Source: Litomosoides sigmodontis (Eukaryota > Nematoda > Chromadorea > Rhabditida > Onchocercidae). Taken from it: a DNA stretch of 64,000 bases. The notes beneath the pieces were generated by a model. That model did not search any database, had not been told where the DNA came from, and saw only the letters and a list, made by a program, of their open reading frames with translations. The position numbers and the translations under genes were made by a program. Location: assembly GCA_963070105.1 (NCBI GenBank), contig OY718807.1:7479983-7543982 (forward strand), given 5' to 3'. Shown in pieces: positions 1-29,477 of the stretch. Numbering within the stretch: position 1 is the stretch's first letter; every line of letters starts with the position of its first letter.

Positions 1-794
1 CTTTTTTTCTCTTATCATCATCAATTCAAAGTATAATTTATTGATAAGTGTTAGGTGTGGCACCAATCGCCATCCAGCTGTCTAACAATAAACTATCTCA
101 AATGACGAATGCAAATCATTTCGAAAAAAGAATGTGAGAGAAAAAAAAGCCACAAAATGAAAACAAACCGACAGTGTTTGAAATTGAAATTATCACACAC
201 AAACGACGATGAAACTCTATTTGTATACTTTTGTTAGGTGAAGTAATCCGATCCAATGTAAAGGTAAACAAAATTTTGATTTCAAATAATGCTCAACCAG
301 AAATTTACTGTCTTCACACTCTCTTTTTCTTTTCTTTCCCTTTCTGAACTCATTGAATGAATGAATTTTTCATTTTGCTTAATTATTCATTGCTCTCATT
401 TCATTCATTCACTTTGTCATAAATTATAAATGCGATAAAATGTAATATTAGAATTGCATTAGTAGTAAATTGAGTTGCAACTGGATAGTTCGTACGCATT
501 GCAACAAATTTTGCATCTCTTCTTTTTTATTTACGAATTTTTTTTGCATTTTAAAAATTTCTTCACATTTTCAATTTTATATTTGTAAAAATTTCCATCA
601 TACATTAATGCATTGCAATTATTTCTTTGCGGAATTTTTCCTTTTTTGAAGTATAAAATATTAATCATTCATATGCGCAACCACTTCTATTCAATTTCCC
701 CTTTCTCTCTTTCAGATTTCGTCATTTCTCTCCAACAGTGTTACCAGTCATTCCCGGTTATTTCCGGTAGTATCACTATCAGTAACAATATCAT

Positions 795-1132
<338 letters not shown>

Positions 1133-1270
1133 TTCTGGTTGCAGTTGTGGTTGTTGTTGTAGCAGCAGCAGTAGCAGTAGTAGTAGTTGTAGTTGTAGTA
1201 CTTGGCGTTGTCGTAATCAGTCGATTGGAATTGGAATAGATTCTTTTTAATGATGATGTCGATCATTTTG

Positions 1271-1605
<335 letters not shown>

Positions 1606-1972
1606 ATTTGTCCTTGCAATAATTTGCTTCTTTGCTTCTCTTCTCTTTTAACCTTCGATGCTCTACCTCTCTCTCTCTCCCTCTCTCAGAGGAAGAGGAA
1701 TGCTCTCCACCCAACAACGCTCTTCGCAACACTTAATTTCCGTTGCTCATCACCTCTTCTTCTTCTTCTTATCACTTAAATTTAATTCTACAACGATCAC
1801 TGCATTGCATTTAGTGCCACTTATTATTTGTATTTCTTGATTTATTGTTATTATTTTAGATACGAATAATCAATTACACTTAAAAATATTCAATGCACAA
1901 TGATCGCGTAAAACGTAATTGTTTTCACGTCTAGTACTATTTCAATAATATACGAAGGAACAGATGCAAATA

Positions 1973-2019
1973 TCTCCCTCTCTCTCTCTCTCTCTCTCTC
2001 CCTCTCTCTCTCTCTCCCT
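1973..2019. repeat. CT-rich microsatellite
   Basis: CT dinucleotides with a few CCT interruptions. Similar short CT or TTCC tracts lie at about 1,666-1,690 and 2,383-2,430, with a GA tract at about 2,456-2,480. All are pyrimidine-rich on one strand. Confidence 0.9.
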
Positions 2020-3483
2020 CTGTACTCAGTGAATGAAAGTAAGTAGAGCAATGAGCACCTAAGAGAAACGATTTCAACTAGCCTTCTTCCATTCTTGATA
2101 ATCACAATACTATTGAACATTTCCATTATCAGTGAGTCGTAATTTTTTCAAGTCAGCCGCAACTAGCAGGAGCGATTGATGGTTGCTTGTTTAGGAGTGC
2201 TTGTTATTTTGGGATTTGTGCTCGTAGCACAGCTAGCACCACTCCCTCGCTTACTTTGCTTCACTCTCTTTCATTTCGTTGGTATGTTTCAAAAGAAAAA
2301 AAAAAAAGAAAAATTTTTGTTACAACCAAACATTTTTGTAAATTGTGTTTATATATCGTATATAGAAAAATGGGTCACTTCCTTCCTTCCTTCCTTTCTT
2401 CCTTCTCTCCCTCTCCCTCTCTCTCTCTCGCTATTCCTTCGTTTTACAACCATCCAGAGAGAGAGAGGGAGAGAGAGAATTATTTGTCTTCCACCTTCTA
2501 AAATGTCCCGGATCTTTTGCGCCCCACCTATTTTTGACCTCATTTCATCCGAACATTCCTATAAACGTACGATCGATGAATTATTTTGTTTAAAATCAAT
2601 CATTAAAATCATGTCATTTTTTCAAGCAACTCTAGCACACTTAGCTTAACATCATTGTTGAAACCTGTAAAATTCTATTAATTAAAAATGCGCAAACTAC
2701 TACTACTGCGCCTCATAACAGACGATGGATAGGAGAATAAAGGGCAGCGGCGGAGATGGATGCTCATTTGTTATCGATGTGTAATACAAACGGTTACATC
2801 AAATTGTTCCTTTTGTAAAACATTTAAAAAAGTACAATTCAAATTATAATTGCCGTGCAAACAACACTGACGATACAACGCGCAGAGGAATTCAGATAAT
2901 TTTTTTTAATTTTATTTAAAATTTTTTAGTCTTGCTCCATCAATTTTATCGCAATGTTCAATCTTTCTCGTTCGCAAAAGAAATTTCTAACTTAATTTTA
3001 TCAGTTGAAAGATCAGTTTTATCAGTCTAATGAATGCTATTGTCAGCCATAATCAGTTGTTTGCCAACCGTGTCAGGTGGCGCTTATCTTTTAATTACTA
3101 AAATTTGCTTTACTGAGAAGTAAAACAAAAAGTTGAGTGACGCATTATTTGATGACGAAATTTCGGTTTTCCTCTCCACCTTTGCAGTCTCTGATTTGCT
3201 TATTTGTGCTTTTTGCTATTTCGCTTTATGATTGTCTAAATATTTGGAGTACAATAGCGACAGTAACTGATAATTAATTAACAAACAATGACTTTCATAC
3301 TACTACCCTACTATACCTTTCAATTTTGAGATAAACAAATGGACGGTGAGAAATTAATTAAAAATGAAACATGAAATACCACCACTACTGATGAACCACA
3401 TCGGCAACAATAACAACAACGACAATAACAATAGCAACAACAATAACGATAAATAAATTACATAAATTAATTGATATATAAAC

Positions 3484-3604
3484 AGATAATAATAATAATT
3501 AATAATAATAATAACAAATAATAATAATAACAAATAATAATAATAACAAATAATAATAATAACAAATAATAATAATAATAACAAATAATAATATAAATAA
3601 TAGT
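3484..3604. repeat. AAT-rich microsatellite with AAC variants
   Basis: Runs of ATA/AAT units are broken regularly by ACA, giving blocks of a few AAT units followed by AAC. The preceding 70 bases contain further imperfect AAC units. Confidence 0.9.
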
Positions 3605-4130
3605 AATAAATAATACCTGTCTTAGTTCGCTTAGCTTAGCTTAAAAACAAATATATCAATTAGTTTCAAATATTCTAAAATATTTTCATTTTTAAACGAA
3701 TATCTTCCAACCTTCCTCATCTGTTGTTTATTTTTAAATTTTGTTTTGCTTCTTTTAACATTTATATTTCCGATGATTTATTACCCAATCAGTCCCTCCT
3801 CAATTTTTCTTAATTGTTACATTTGATAAAATTATGTCTCTCCTCTCTCTCTCTCTCTCATTCTCATTCTATTTAACAGTTAATTAATTTTTCAAAGTTA
3901 GTTCAAATATTAATAAAAAAAAAAGTTAGCGAAACATGAGCATAAATAAATGAATCAACAAATTTATGCCGTAGAAGGCGTGACATTGCCTGATCGAATT
4001 GATAATTTGAATGATCGATGAACTATTAAGCGAATATTTTCATTTAGCAATGAGCGGAAATATTTTATGATAAAGAACGAACATATGTGCAAACATAATT
4101 GGTAAAGAGAAAAAAGAACGGAAGTATTGA

Positions 4131-4133
4131 TGG

Positions 4134-4164
<31 letters not shown>

Positions 4165-4178
4165 GGAAGAGGGAGAAA
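4131..4178. repeat. GA dinucleotide microsatellite
   Basis: About 20 GA units with GGA interruptions. The opposite strand is the CT pattern seen elsewhere in the first 9 kb. Confidence 0.9.
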
Positions 4179-5027
4179 GACGAAAGCTTATTTTGTTTTA
4201 CAATGTATGTCTGTTCAACATTGATATCAGTCCTATTGTCTCCATGTAACAATCAATCCCTAACTCCGCTCATTTCGATCGTTCAATTTTTCTCTTTTGA
4301 ATCGATTTAAGTGATTTTTCATCTCTTCAACTCTTCGCATCTAATCGGAAGTGCTGCCCTTTTTTTTGTTATCAAATTTTAAACACACATATTTGTTGAG
4401 TTGTGAGAGAATGTGATTGGATTTTTATTCCTCTCATTTCCTCTCTCTTTCCGCCCGCAATACCATCCGTATTTCTCGCTTCTTCTCTGTTCAATTATTG
4501 CAAAATTATTAATTCCAACTAAGTTTAAAAATTTATTTTTTGGTGAAGAAAAAAATGGGAAACATTGGAATTGAAGTGTTTTTTTTTCGGTAAATTTTTT
4601 TCGTCTTTACAACCATTCATTTGCTAAGATTTCATTGTATTTCGAATAATTCTATACCTGTAATTTGCATATTACTTATTGCGCTTTTTTTTTTCATTCG
4701 ATACTTTCGATAGGAGAAATTGTTGAAATCCAACAAATGCAACAACCAGGAAGTGTTTTTTTTTGCGTAAATTTTACGCATTAACTGTTGAGAAAATGAA
4801 ATAAATTGAAGAAGAAAATGCAGGAGGAGCGGAGAGAAGTTTATCGAAATGGAGCGGAACATTTCCATTTGACTATTTCTATTTGAAATCAAATTTCAGT
4901 TAATGCGTAAAATGTTTGCCGAAAAAGATTGGCAGGAATAGAAGGGACTTGTTGGTAACTAACCGACCAGTCATGGAATTCCTTCCTTCTTTTAACCTTT
5001 TCGAGCAACGTAAAGTGATTATCTTCA

Positions 5028-5217
5028 TCACACACACCACCCACACACGCCCACATACATCCACACCCACACACACCCACATACACCCACACACACGCAC
5101 ACACACACACACATACACACACATAGCACATACGTACATATACGTATGCACACATACACATACGTACCTCCATATACACACACGCTCGCACACATGTGCA
5201 CACACGCAAACACGCAC

Positions 5218-5250
<33 letters not shown>

Positions 5251-5252
5251 AA
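5028..5252. repeat. Imperfect (CA)n block followed by (GA)n
   Basis: About 190 bases of CA-rich repeat contain CCA, TACA and ACGTA variants, including small palindromes near 5,131-5,165. The block ends in about 15 GA units from 5,217. Frames on both strands are open only because of the repeat (Thr/His on plus, Val/Cys on minus). Confidence 0.95.
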
Positions 5253-6317
5253 GAGATAAAGAAATTCATTTGAGGAAGGTTAGGCAATTATTAGTTTTGT
5301 TGGAGAAGTAATTGGAAACTTGATTAATGTCGCCACTTTACGATGAGCTGCTGAACGCGTGAGGGTGGACAATAGCGATGGCAGGAAGGATGCGAGTGCA
5401 TTTTGCGCTTCTGGCTATTCCTCTCAGGTGCGCTCAGGGCAGTATGATCGGACGGCAAAATGCGCTAGTTTGAAAATACATTGTGAAGTGTGCGCGTACG
5501 TGTGATTTAGCTAAGCAGAGTTATTAGGTAGCATTGTGCTTAGAGGAAGTGAGTGTATGAATTGACAACGTGTTCCTCAACGCTCACAACTTATCCATCC
5601 TTTAACAACGACCAATTTTAAAAATGTTCACTAATTCTTCCAAACGGAAAATTTGCTTTTCCGCTCGTTCTTACCTCTCGCTATTACAGGACAATTGCGC
5701 TTTTCTAAATTATTCTTTTTTTTTTCACGAATTTCTTACTTTCTTACTTCAGCTCTTCCTCTTTTTAGGAATTTTTTATTTTTAATAATGTCATATATTG
5801 GAATTAATATTTATTTTTTATGTTAGTTTAGCGATAATTCCAGGAATGGTAGAGTGAAATAACAAATTTGCAGATCTTTGACTGCTAAGCGATAGGGAAA
5901 AAACAGTGGAATAATTGAATAATATTACATGTAAATAAATACTTTTTATGCATGATTAATTAACTAATCTATTTAAATCGATCAAATTCTTCGAGAAGTC
6001 ACTGAAATAATTGCGGAAATTAAATAACGACAAAATATGAGAGTAATTAAAATCTTTCAACAATTTCCAAATTAACCTTTTAGATGGAAAATGACTGGGT
6101 GGATTTGTTTCATTTCAACTTTACACGGAGCTGCTAGGATGAGAGGTGCGAGGGGTACAGTGCAATAAGCAATGGTTTTCATTAGAATATCAAATCAGAA
6201 TTTCCTCCTTCATCCATTTACCCAAATTTTCAATGAAATAATTAGAGGAAAAAGGAAGAAAAAGAAGAGTGAATGTTTGAGGGAAAAAAATGAAATTTTC
6301 CATTCTCTCATCTTTCA

Positions 6318-7338
6318 CTTTCTCTTTCTCTTTCTCTTTCTCTTTCTCTTTCTCTTTCTCTTTCTCTTTCTCTTTCTCTTTCTCTTTCTCTTTCTCTTTC
6401 TCTTTCTCTTTCTCTTTCTCTTTCTCTTTCTCTTTCTCTTTCTCTTTCTCTTTCTCTTTCTCTTTCTCTTTCTCTTTCTCTTTCTCTTTCTCTTTCTCTT
6501 TCTCTTTCTCTTTCTCTTTCTCTTTCTCTTTCTCTTTCTCTTTCTCTTTCTCTTTCTCTTTCTCTTTCTCTTTCTCTTTCTCTTTCTCTTTCTCTTTCTC
6601 TTTCTCTTTCTCTTTCTCTTTCTCTTTCTCTTTCTCTTTCTCTTTCTCTTTCTCTTTCTCTTTCTCTTTCTCTTTCTCTTTCTCTTTCTCTTTCTCTTTC
6701 TCTTTCTCTTTCTCTTTCTCTTTCTCTTTCTCTTTCTCTTTCTCTTTTCTTTCTCTTTCTCTTTCTCTTTCTCTTTCTCTTTCTCTTTCTCTTTCTCTTT
6801 CTCTTTCTCTTTCTCTTTCTCTTTCTCTTTCTCTTTCTCTTTCTCTTTCTCTTTCTCTTTCTCTTTCTCTTTCTCTTTCTCTTTCTCTTTCTCTTTCTCT
6901 TTCTCTTTCTCTTTCTCTTTCTCTTTCTCTTTCTCTTTCTCTTTCTCTTTCTCTTTCTCTTTCTCTTTCTCTTTCTCTTTCTCTTTCTCTTCTCTTTCTC
7001 TTTCTCTTTCTCTTTCTCTTTCTCTTTCTCTTTCTCTTTCTCTTTCTCTTTCTCTTTCTCTTTCTCTTTCTCTTTCTCTTTCTCTTTCTCTTTCTCTTTC
7101 TCTTTCTCTTTCTCTTTCTCTTTCTCTTTCTCTTTCTCTTTCTCTTTCTCTTTCTCTTTCTCTTTCTCTTTCTCTTTCTCTTTCTCTTTCTCTTTCTCTT
7201 TCTCTTTCTCTTTCTCTTTCTCTTTCTCTTTCTCTTTCTCTTTCTCTTTCTCTTTCTCTTTCTCTTTCTCTTTCTCTTTCTCTTTCTCTTTCTCTTTCTC
7301 TTTCTCTTTCTCTTTCTCTTTCTCTTTCTCTTTCTCTC
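6318..7338. repeat. Kilobase-scale (TTTCTC)n hexanucleotide array
   Basis: About 170 copies of TTTCTC form an uninterrupted polypyrimidine strand. Two single five-base units, near 6,745 and near 6,990, shift the phase and divide the array into three otherwise perfect blocks of about 430, 240 and 345 bases. Because six is a multiple of three, every frame stays open, giving apparent Leu-Phe, Ser-Phe and Ser-Leu proteins on plus and Lys-Glu or Arg-Glu proteins on minus. These are artefacts. Assembly through such a tract is error-prone, so the copy number is uncertain. Confidence 0.98.
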
Positions 7339-8985
7339 CCCACTTGCACACCACCGTGGATGGCTAGTTTTTTTTGTTCGAGAAAAAGCTTTCATTGTGT
7401 TTAAAATTCTTTTTTTTTTTGAAAAACATTTTTTGGAAGGATAGTTTCGTGAAACGACTCCATTTCTTTCTTTCTCTTCTCTTCTCTCTTCTCTTTCTCA
7501 GCTAATAAATCATTTTGTATCGGTTTTTTGCATCACTGATGCATGTTTCATCCCATGAAATTCATCTATCATTTTTCATTTTTGTTGTGATTTCTCCTCC
7601 TCTCCCCTTCCACCCTCTCCCCCTCCCTCTACCTTATTTTTTTAATTCTATTTTCTACTAAAATTATTTTTTTTTAAACGAATAAACTAAGTAATTGATC
7701 AGTACCACTCACTTCACCTTTCACAGAGGTTTTTTTCCTTTTTAATTTTTTTTTTTTTTATTGCAACTGAAAATGAATTCGATTCATCAAATCAGTTTGA
7801 TAGTCTTTTTTTCCTTCACATTCCAATACATTATTAAATCATTTTCCCTTTCATTTCCATTTCCAATCATTTCCTTTCTTTCTTTCTTTTTTCTGCTCCT
7901 CCTCCTTCTCTTTCCTTTCAAATTATCCAACAACAAATTCCGTAATGTATAATCCGATTTTCCGGGCACTGATAATGATCAGGCAAGATGATGATGATGA
8001 TGATGATGACTCATCCTACGATAATTTTTTTGTTTATTCTTTTTTTCGCAAAACGAAACAAAACAAAAGAGGAAAGAAAAATTGTAAAATGTTTAATTGT
8101 TGATTTGCTGACGACAGTGTGTGAAAGAAAACTGACTATGCACTTTACCTTTCCTTTCGACACTTTGCAAGCGGCGCTTTTTTCCCTCTTCCCTTCTCCC
8201 TCCGACCGCCCCCGCTGAAGCGCTCTTTTCATTCTTAACTACTACAACTATTATAATTATTAATTCTTCCAGCCACTCAGTTAATTGCTTTGTTTCGTGA
8301 AACAGAAAGAAATGGAGGAAGAAGACGCTTTGAAATGAATTTTGAGAATAATTAATAACTGTTAGGTAAATGTCCTCTTCCGCTTCCTCCTCCTTATTCA
8401 TTCAGTAGCAATTAGTTGACATATTGCAATGAACGAAATTATCCATGTAATGCAATTTTATGAAATTCTATTCAGTGAGGATGTAGATGTGGTGGTAAGA
8501 AAAGGTTTTCTTAAATTTTCTCCTCTGCTGGTCATCAGTATTGGTCAATCACTTCTCGCCTTTTTTCTTTTTTAGAAAACAAAAATTAATGATGAATTTT
8601 TTTTTTTTTTGTAAAGCTGTTGTTTAACCTCATCATGCTAATCATTCCTCTGTCTTCTACAGTGAAAGATTATTTCTAAATGAGACAGCATTTCTTCATA
8701 TCTCTTCCTCTTTTTCGTAGTTTCATCTGTTAACTATTTCAACGCATACGCACCTAATATAAAAGTTAAAATTAGATTTGCTAACAATATTTTTCTGACT
8801 TTACTTGTGAGCTTCCACAGGGAACAAAACAGTGATGGATTCGTGAAATTTTTTAAAATATCCCCTTCTCGGCATGTTTTCTTCAACTTATCAAAATTTT
8901 TTCATTGCATAAGTAGCAAACGACAAATTCATACCACTTCGTGGGTGTTTAAATTTTAAAACCGAAATTTATAAATAAATTTTTA

Positions 8986-9028
8986 TAAATAAATAAATAA
9001 ATAAAATAAAATAAAATAAATAAATAAA
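8986..9028. repeat. AAATA/AAAT microsatellite
   Basis: Mixed TAAA and TAAAA units in a short AT-only stretch. Confidence 0.85.
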
Positions 9029-9625
9029 AAATGAATAATGATAAGCTCCATCACGTATGTTTAACGTATATCTCTCGCTTTCTTTTCTCTCGCCAATTTA
9101 CTTCACTCACCTCTCAATTCCACTTCTTTCCAATCTTTTCAACCTTCACATCCCACTAATGCACCTCACCTCTTTCACTATTTTGTGACTGTGAACTGCA
9201 TCCACGTCCATCTACATTTATTTTTACGGACCGTGCATTCCTTGTTAAAATTTGACTCTTTGCAGTAAGTTGTAAGTGGGTGGACACTTGTGACGTCGTA
9301 TGTTTAGATTACGGCCGTTCATTTCAATTTGAGACGTTGCGTTAGACCGAAAGTTATGGTGAATGAAAACTATACGTGTTAATTTTCGTTTCATATCTTT
9401 TTTTCTTCCTCTCTCTCTCTCTCTTCAATATTAATCATAAAGTATTAGTTTATAAATCATTTCATCATTTAGCCATTTAATGTGTTCAAATTTATCACAC
9501 GTAAATAATGAAATGTATATAAAGTGCAATAAGCTTATAATGGTAAAAATTCGCGTAACTTCACGTGACGTTGTTGCAAATAACTGTCAATTGAATTAGC
9601 GTGTATAGTTATTTATCATTTTCAG

Positions 9626-9680
9626 GTTGGCGTTGCTCCATTCTGGAGCATGAAGGGATGTTAATAGCACGAACGCAGTC
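9626..9680 (+). promoter_or_regulatory. FNDC3 5' leader with two upstream ORFs
   Basis: A consensus acceptor (ATTTTCAG) ends at 9,625, leaving a 55-base leader before the chosen start codon. The acceptor may receive a non-coding exon or a spliced leader. Two AUGs precede the main one. The first (9,650) gives a four-codon ORF. The second (9,658) gives an eight-codon ORF whose TGA overlaps the main start in the arrangement ATGA at 9,681-9,684. Such an overlap is compatible with termination and reinitiation; that role is inference. Confidence 0.55.
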
Positions 9681-25933
<16,253 letters not shown>

Positions 25934-26131
25934 TTTGATGGATATTATGCGCTTTCGGAGAGGATAGTTGAAACGACATCGTTTAATGCCAATGAATTCT
26001 GGAGGAGAGCCAAACGAAAAGTCAAGACTTTTTTCTTATTTCCTGTAAAAATTCAACCAGTTCGTCTTCTTTCACTCCTTTTATATATTTGTGGTCCTTA
26101 TAAGATGCATTTCTTTGAGTTTCCTGCATTA

Positions 26132-26137
26132 AATAAA
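26132..26137 (+). terminator. Candidate FNDC3 polyadenylation signal AATAAA
   Basis: The first AATAAA on the plus strand after the FNDC3 stop codon at 25,933, giving a 3' UTR of about 220 bases. A T-rich stretch follows from about 26,158. No transcript evidence is available. Confidence 0.5.
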
Positions 26138-26305
26138 TGTATCACTTGTTATTTATCCCTTTTTTTTGTTTTGTTTCTTGTCTTTTATCATTTTGCTTTC
26201 TTCGTTTCACGAGCTCTTCTAATTATGGCTTACCATATGACGGTTTATAAAAGGACAATCAAAAAAGTTTACAGATTCCGATGAAATTTCATTCCGATGA
26301 ACATT

Positions 26306-26728
26306 CGCCAAAAATTTGTTGAATGAGTTCTTATGCACCAGTGTTATATTTCTAGAAATACACAAGAGCATAGTGAAAACAGATATTTTTTCACATGATA
26401 ATTTCTTTTAGAAAACTCTCAAAACCTTGTTCAGTCACATGAAATTGCCGTTTTTCACAGTTAAAGAAAAGAGAACAGTGGAAAGACACTAAATAAACTC
26501 AGAACAAAAGAAAAAATTAACTTCTTGCAAAGATAAATGTAGGAAAGATATATATATATATCATGTTATTGTTATTATTAGTTTAGCTTAGTTTTTTATA
26601 ACTCTAAATCAATTTGAATTTCCAAAACTTTCTTATTGAAGTGAAATATTCCTGTTTAAGATGAGGATTATTTTATCGTTAACTAGTGATAAAATAATAT
26701 ACGTTTTAGATTCAACAAATTTTTGGCG
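26306..26728. repeat. 19-base perfect inverted repeat with a 385-base spacer
   Basis: CGCCAAAAATTTGTTGAAT at 26,306-26,324 is exactly the reverse complement of 26,710-26,728. The spacer is AT-rich and non-coding. The arrangement resembles the terminal inverted repeats of a small non-autonomous DNA transposon, but I cannot see a clear target-site duplication. A chance 19-base inverted match at this distance is unlikely even in AT-rich DNA. Confidence 0.6.
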
Positions 26729-27645
26729 AAATTTGGATGAAACTCCGTTTCTTGTATTTATTTCATCACTTTTAGTATCGTTTCATTACTGTTGTCTTGC
26801 TCTCATCAAACTATCATAAGTTCAAGTAATATTCCTTGCATGCGTACATCCTTCAAATGGTAATTTCGTTTATTCACATATGCAGCTCGGAAGTGCCAAA
26901 ACAATTTGTGTGGTATTTTTTTTCCCGTTTAATTGCTCGTTCAGTGAGCCATTCAATGAGTTATTAAGTCAGTCCGCTTCACTCCACGATGTATTATTGT
27001 TGTACATAAACAAGTATAAAGTAACATCATAACATATGTGATCGTACACACATGGATGCGTGTACCCTCCTGCTTACTTCTTTAAAACTGTCACACATCT
27101 GTCCCTTTTCAAAAATTATGCATTTTGCAGCAAAACACGCAAAATCGAAAATCGTAAAACGTTACCCTTCTTTTTTCCTCCTTTCATCTATTTTGTTTTT
27201 CCCACCTAAGATTTCATGCATATCACATTTTCCAATTTGATTCATTTTATTTCATTCATTCTTCAATATAGCATAACCGGTATCTGTGTAGCGATCGCTC
27301 TCGCTGCTAATGTTTTTCCTCCTTCAGTTCTATCACATGCTTCTGTTGTTTCTGTTATTCTTCCTCCTGTGCTACTTTTTTTTTTTCGAGACACACGTAC
27401 GAATGAATTTACGAGAAATTATTTCCAGTTATTTGAAGAGAAGTCCTTTCCTTCCACTATTAGCACTTTCCTCTTTTTGACGGTTCGCAAATGGCCAGTG
27501 TATTATTTTATTGTGTTGTTCATTTCTTTCGTCCTCTTATCCAGTTACTGCTACGTCCGTCCATCTGTGCTCTTAATTAAATTATTTTTCACTCTAATTG
27601 TTTTTTTGTATTCTTGAAGGAAAAAGAAATTATTACCACTAATAT

Positions 27646-27712
27646 TATCATTATTATTATTATTATTGTATTATTACTATTATTTATAATGATATTATTA
27701 TTAATATTGGAT
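27646..27712. repeat. TTA/ATT microsatellite
   Basis: Imperfect trinucleotide repeat of ATT/TTA units with a few interruptions. Confidence 0.8.
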
Positions 27713-28328
27713 TTTCTGTTTTCTTATACGTCATGAGAAACATATTTTTATTCATGTCCTCTTCACTATACATATTATTTCCGCCTCTCTAAATGTTTCT
27801 AATAAATGGGCTGCTGTATTTCACAGCGTAGTTGTTCCTATGAAACTTTCATGATTTCAAAATGTTTCCAAATAATGTGAAGCTCTTCCAATGAACTAAA
27901 AGTCGAAAAAGTTGACGCTACGTCGAGCATACTTGTACTAAAAATTATATTGGACAGAAAGCGTCCTTTTGTCAGGAAAGTGTGCAGTCAGACTTAAATT
28001 AGGCAACCAATTCATTATACAACTTGAGTTTGCATTCATTACTGTGAGACCAACATAGCCATCAGTTAGAACGATCATTAAGCTTTGTTTTTCATTATTT
28101 TAAAACGATCAACGATAGAATGAGGACTCCGGAACAGAAAACGAGATTTATCAGCGTACCTCAATCATACGCATTTCAACAATACCTAGGTGTTACTGAA
28201 GCACCAAAACAATGTCGTATGAAGACTGTCACTCGCTATGTCTTATCGAAGATATGAACTTGACTTTATTTGATAAAACAATATCTCTAAAAGATATACA
28301 TGTAAATATAGGGGAGAATGAATAGTTA

Positions 28329-29425
28329 CTAATTATTTGTTTTTTTCTTCACAATGAATACGTACTTGCCACTTCGAACGACTTCAAGACTGTGTTCGAG
28401 GTACGCAATGGTCATTTTCTCGATTTTCCCTATGACGTGTACGAGAGGTTCGCCAACAGATAACATTTTCTGGATATTCACTGCCAGTAACTCATCATTT
28501 TCTAGTTCTCCATCTGACTGAAATATTAGAAATTTTGAAAATTATGGAAAACGAGAAAGAAACCGTGAAGAGAAAAACAGCATGGAAATATGCAAGGGAA
28601 AATTCTCAATATTTTCGAGGTTCATATTAAGTGCTTAGGGTGGACGAATCTTTGGTGCTGTTTTTATTTTGGAAGATTTTTTCATTTTGAAATAGGTCAT
28701 GGGGCGAAATCCAACATCTTTTAAGCTCACGACACTCTAATCGTTTTAATGTACATTTCGGTGCTTTGGAAGCGAGAGAAATTACTTCCCTTTCGCGCTA
28801 ACACATCTGATTGTCTTCGACTGCTTAGATAGGAAATGCAAATGGACTGAAAACTAATTGAAACTAAAAAGGTTGGTTTTCTTATCAATACTAGATTGAT
28901 ATAAACTGTTGGTATATCAATACTACATTTTATATTTGTGAAAGACGATAAATAGTCTCAAACATATCATTCAAACTGGATAAAACATTGGTAATAAGAA
29001 TGACTTCAAACTAAAAAAAGAACTTGTTCCGTCCTCTATTAAAAAAAATTTAACGAAAAAATTTTCAAAAAAAAAATTAGAAAAAAAATACAATGCCTCC
29101 GCTATTCAGTTTAAGCAGCTATTAATTTATATCCTTTCTAAAGATATGACTTTTCTTTCAATGGCAAATATTAAACTTTACTTTGAGTAATGAAGATAAC
29201 CGAAAAAATAAAAAGCCGGGGTGTTCACCACCTAAACATCTCGTTTAAACTAATCGTCCAATCAATGCCTTTGACGCATAAAAATGACATCTGAACAGAA
29301 GAGTTTTAAACAAACTGACACATGTTATTCAAACAAAACACAACCTTGATGATACAACCGGTTGAAACCACGATATATCCTTTCTGACCCGGAATATGAT
29401 TTAGAAATGAAAAACTGGTGTCCAT
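28329..29425 (-). CDS. LAMTOR4: Ragulator complex protein LAMTOR4 orthologue
   Basis: Small roadblock-fold subunit of the Ragulator complex, which anchors Rag GTPases on the lysosome and so supports amino-acid activation of mTORC1. Exons on minus: 29425-29345 and 28517-28329, phase 0, AAG|GTTGTG donor and ATTTCAG acceptor; 89 residues (human 99). From the sequence: FLNHIPGQKGYIVVSTGCII, then a junction into SDGELENDE, then a C-terminal strand pair ending GKYVFIVKK. Human LAMTOR4, as I recall it, has the same order (ERIPDQLGYLVLSEGAV, SSGDLENDE, VFVVK). The middle region is diverged, as expected for this family. An out-of-frame AUG at 29,457 in the leader opens a short ORF overlapping the chosen start. 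Too short and too split to be found by simple ORF calling. It lies about 1.15 kb downstream of TRAPPC4 on the same strand. Confidence 0.88.
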
Positions 29426-29477
29426 ATGCGATCCAGATCGTAAGCCCGTAACGACATAAGCTCACTTGTTGAACTCC
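29401..29477 (-). promoter_or_regulatory. LAMTOR4 leader with overlapping upstream ORF
   Basis: A consensus acceptor (TATTTTCCAG) ends just before 29,477, giving a 52-base leader. The first AUG, at 29,457, is out of frame with LAMTOR4 and opens an 18-codon ORF ending at 29,401, past the LAMTOR4 start at 29,425. If transcripts begin at this acceptor, translation of LAMTOR4 needs leaky scanning. The acceptor may take a spliced leader or an unseen upstream exon. Confidence 0.45.

Larger units (their letters stand above)
26138..28328. other. Intergenic region between convergent FNDC3 and LAMTOR4
   Basis: The two flanking genes converge here, so this should hold two 3' ends. It contains the inverted repeat at 26,306-26,728, a short TA run near 26,550 and a TTA-type repeat at about 27,646-27,712. 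The plus-strand open frame at 27,216-27,617 is a T-rich frame of hydrophobic residues with no splice context or family resemblance. No gene seen. Confidence 0.7.

Noticed and set aside
4889..5287. Cys/Val-rich minus frame and Thr/His-rich plus frame
   Set aside because: Translation of the CA/GA microsatellite.
6172..7444. Open frames of 340-410 residues on both strands
   Set aside because: They are translations of the TTTCTC array; a six-base repeat without a stop keeps all frames open. No splice or conservation evidence.
27216..27617. 133-residue hydrophobic plus-strand frame that looks like membrane segments
   Set aside because: T-rich DNA gives Phe/Leu/Ser runs by itself; no start context, splice sites or conservation.
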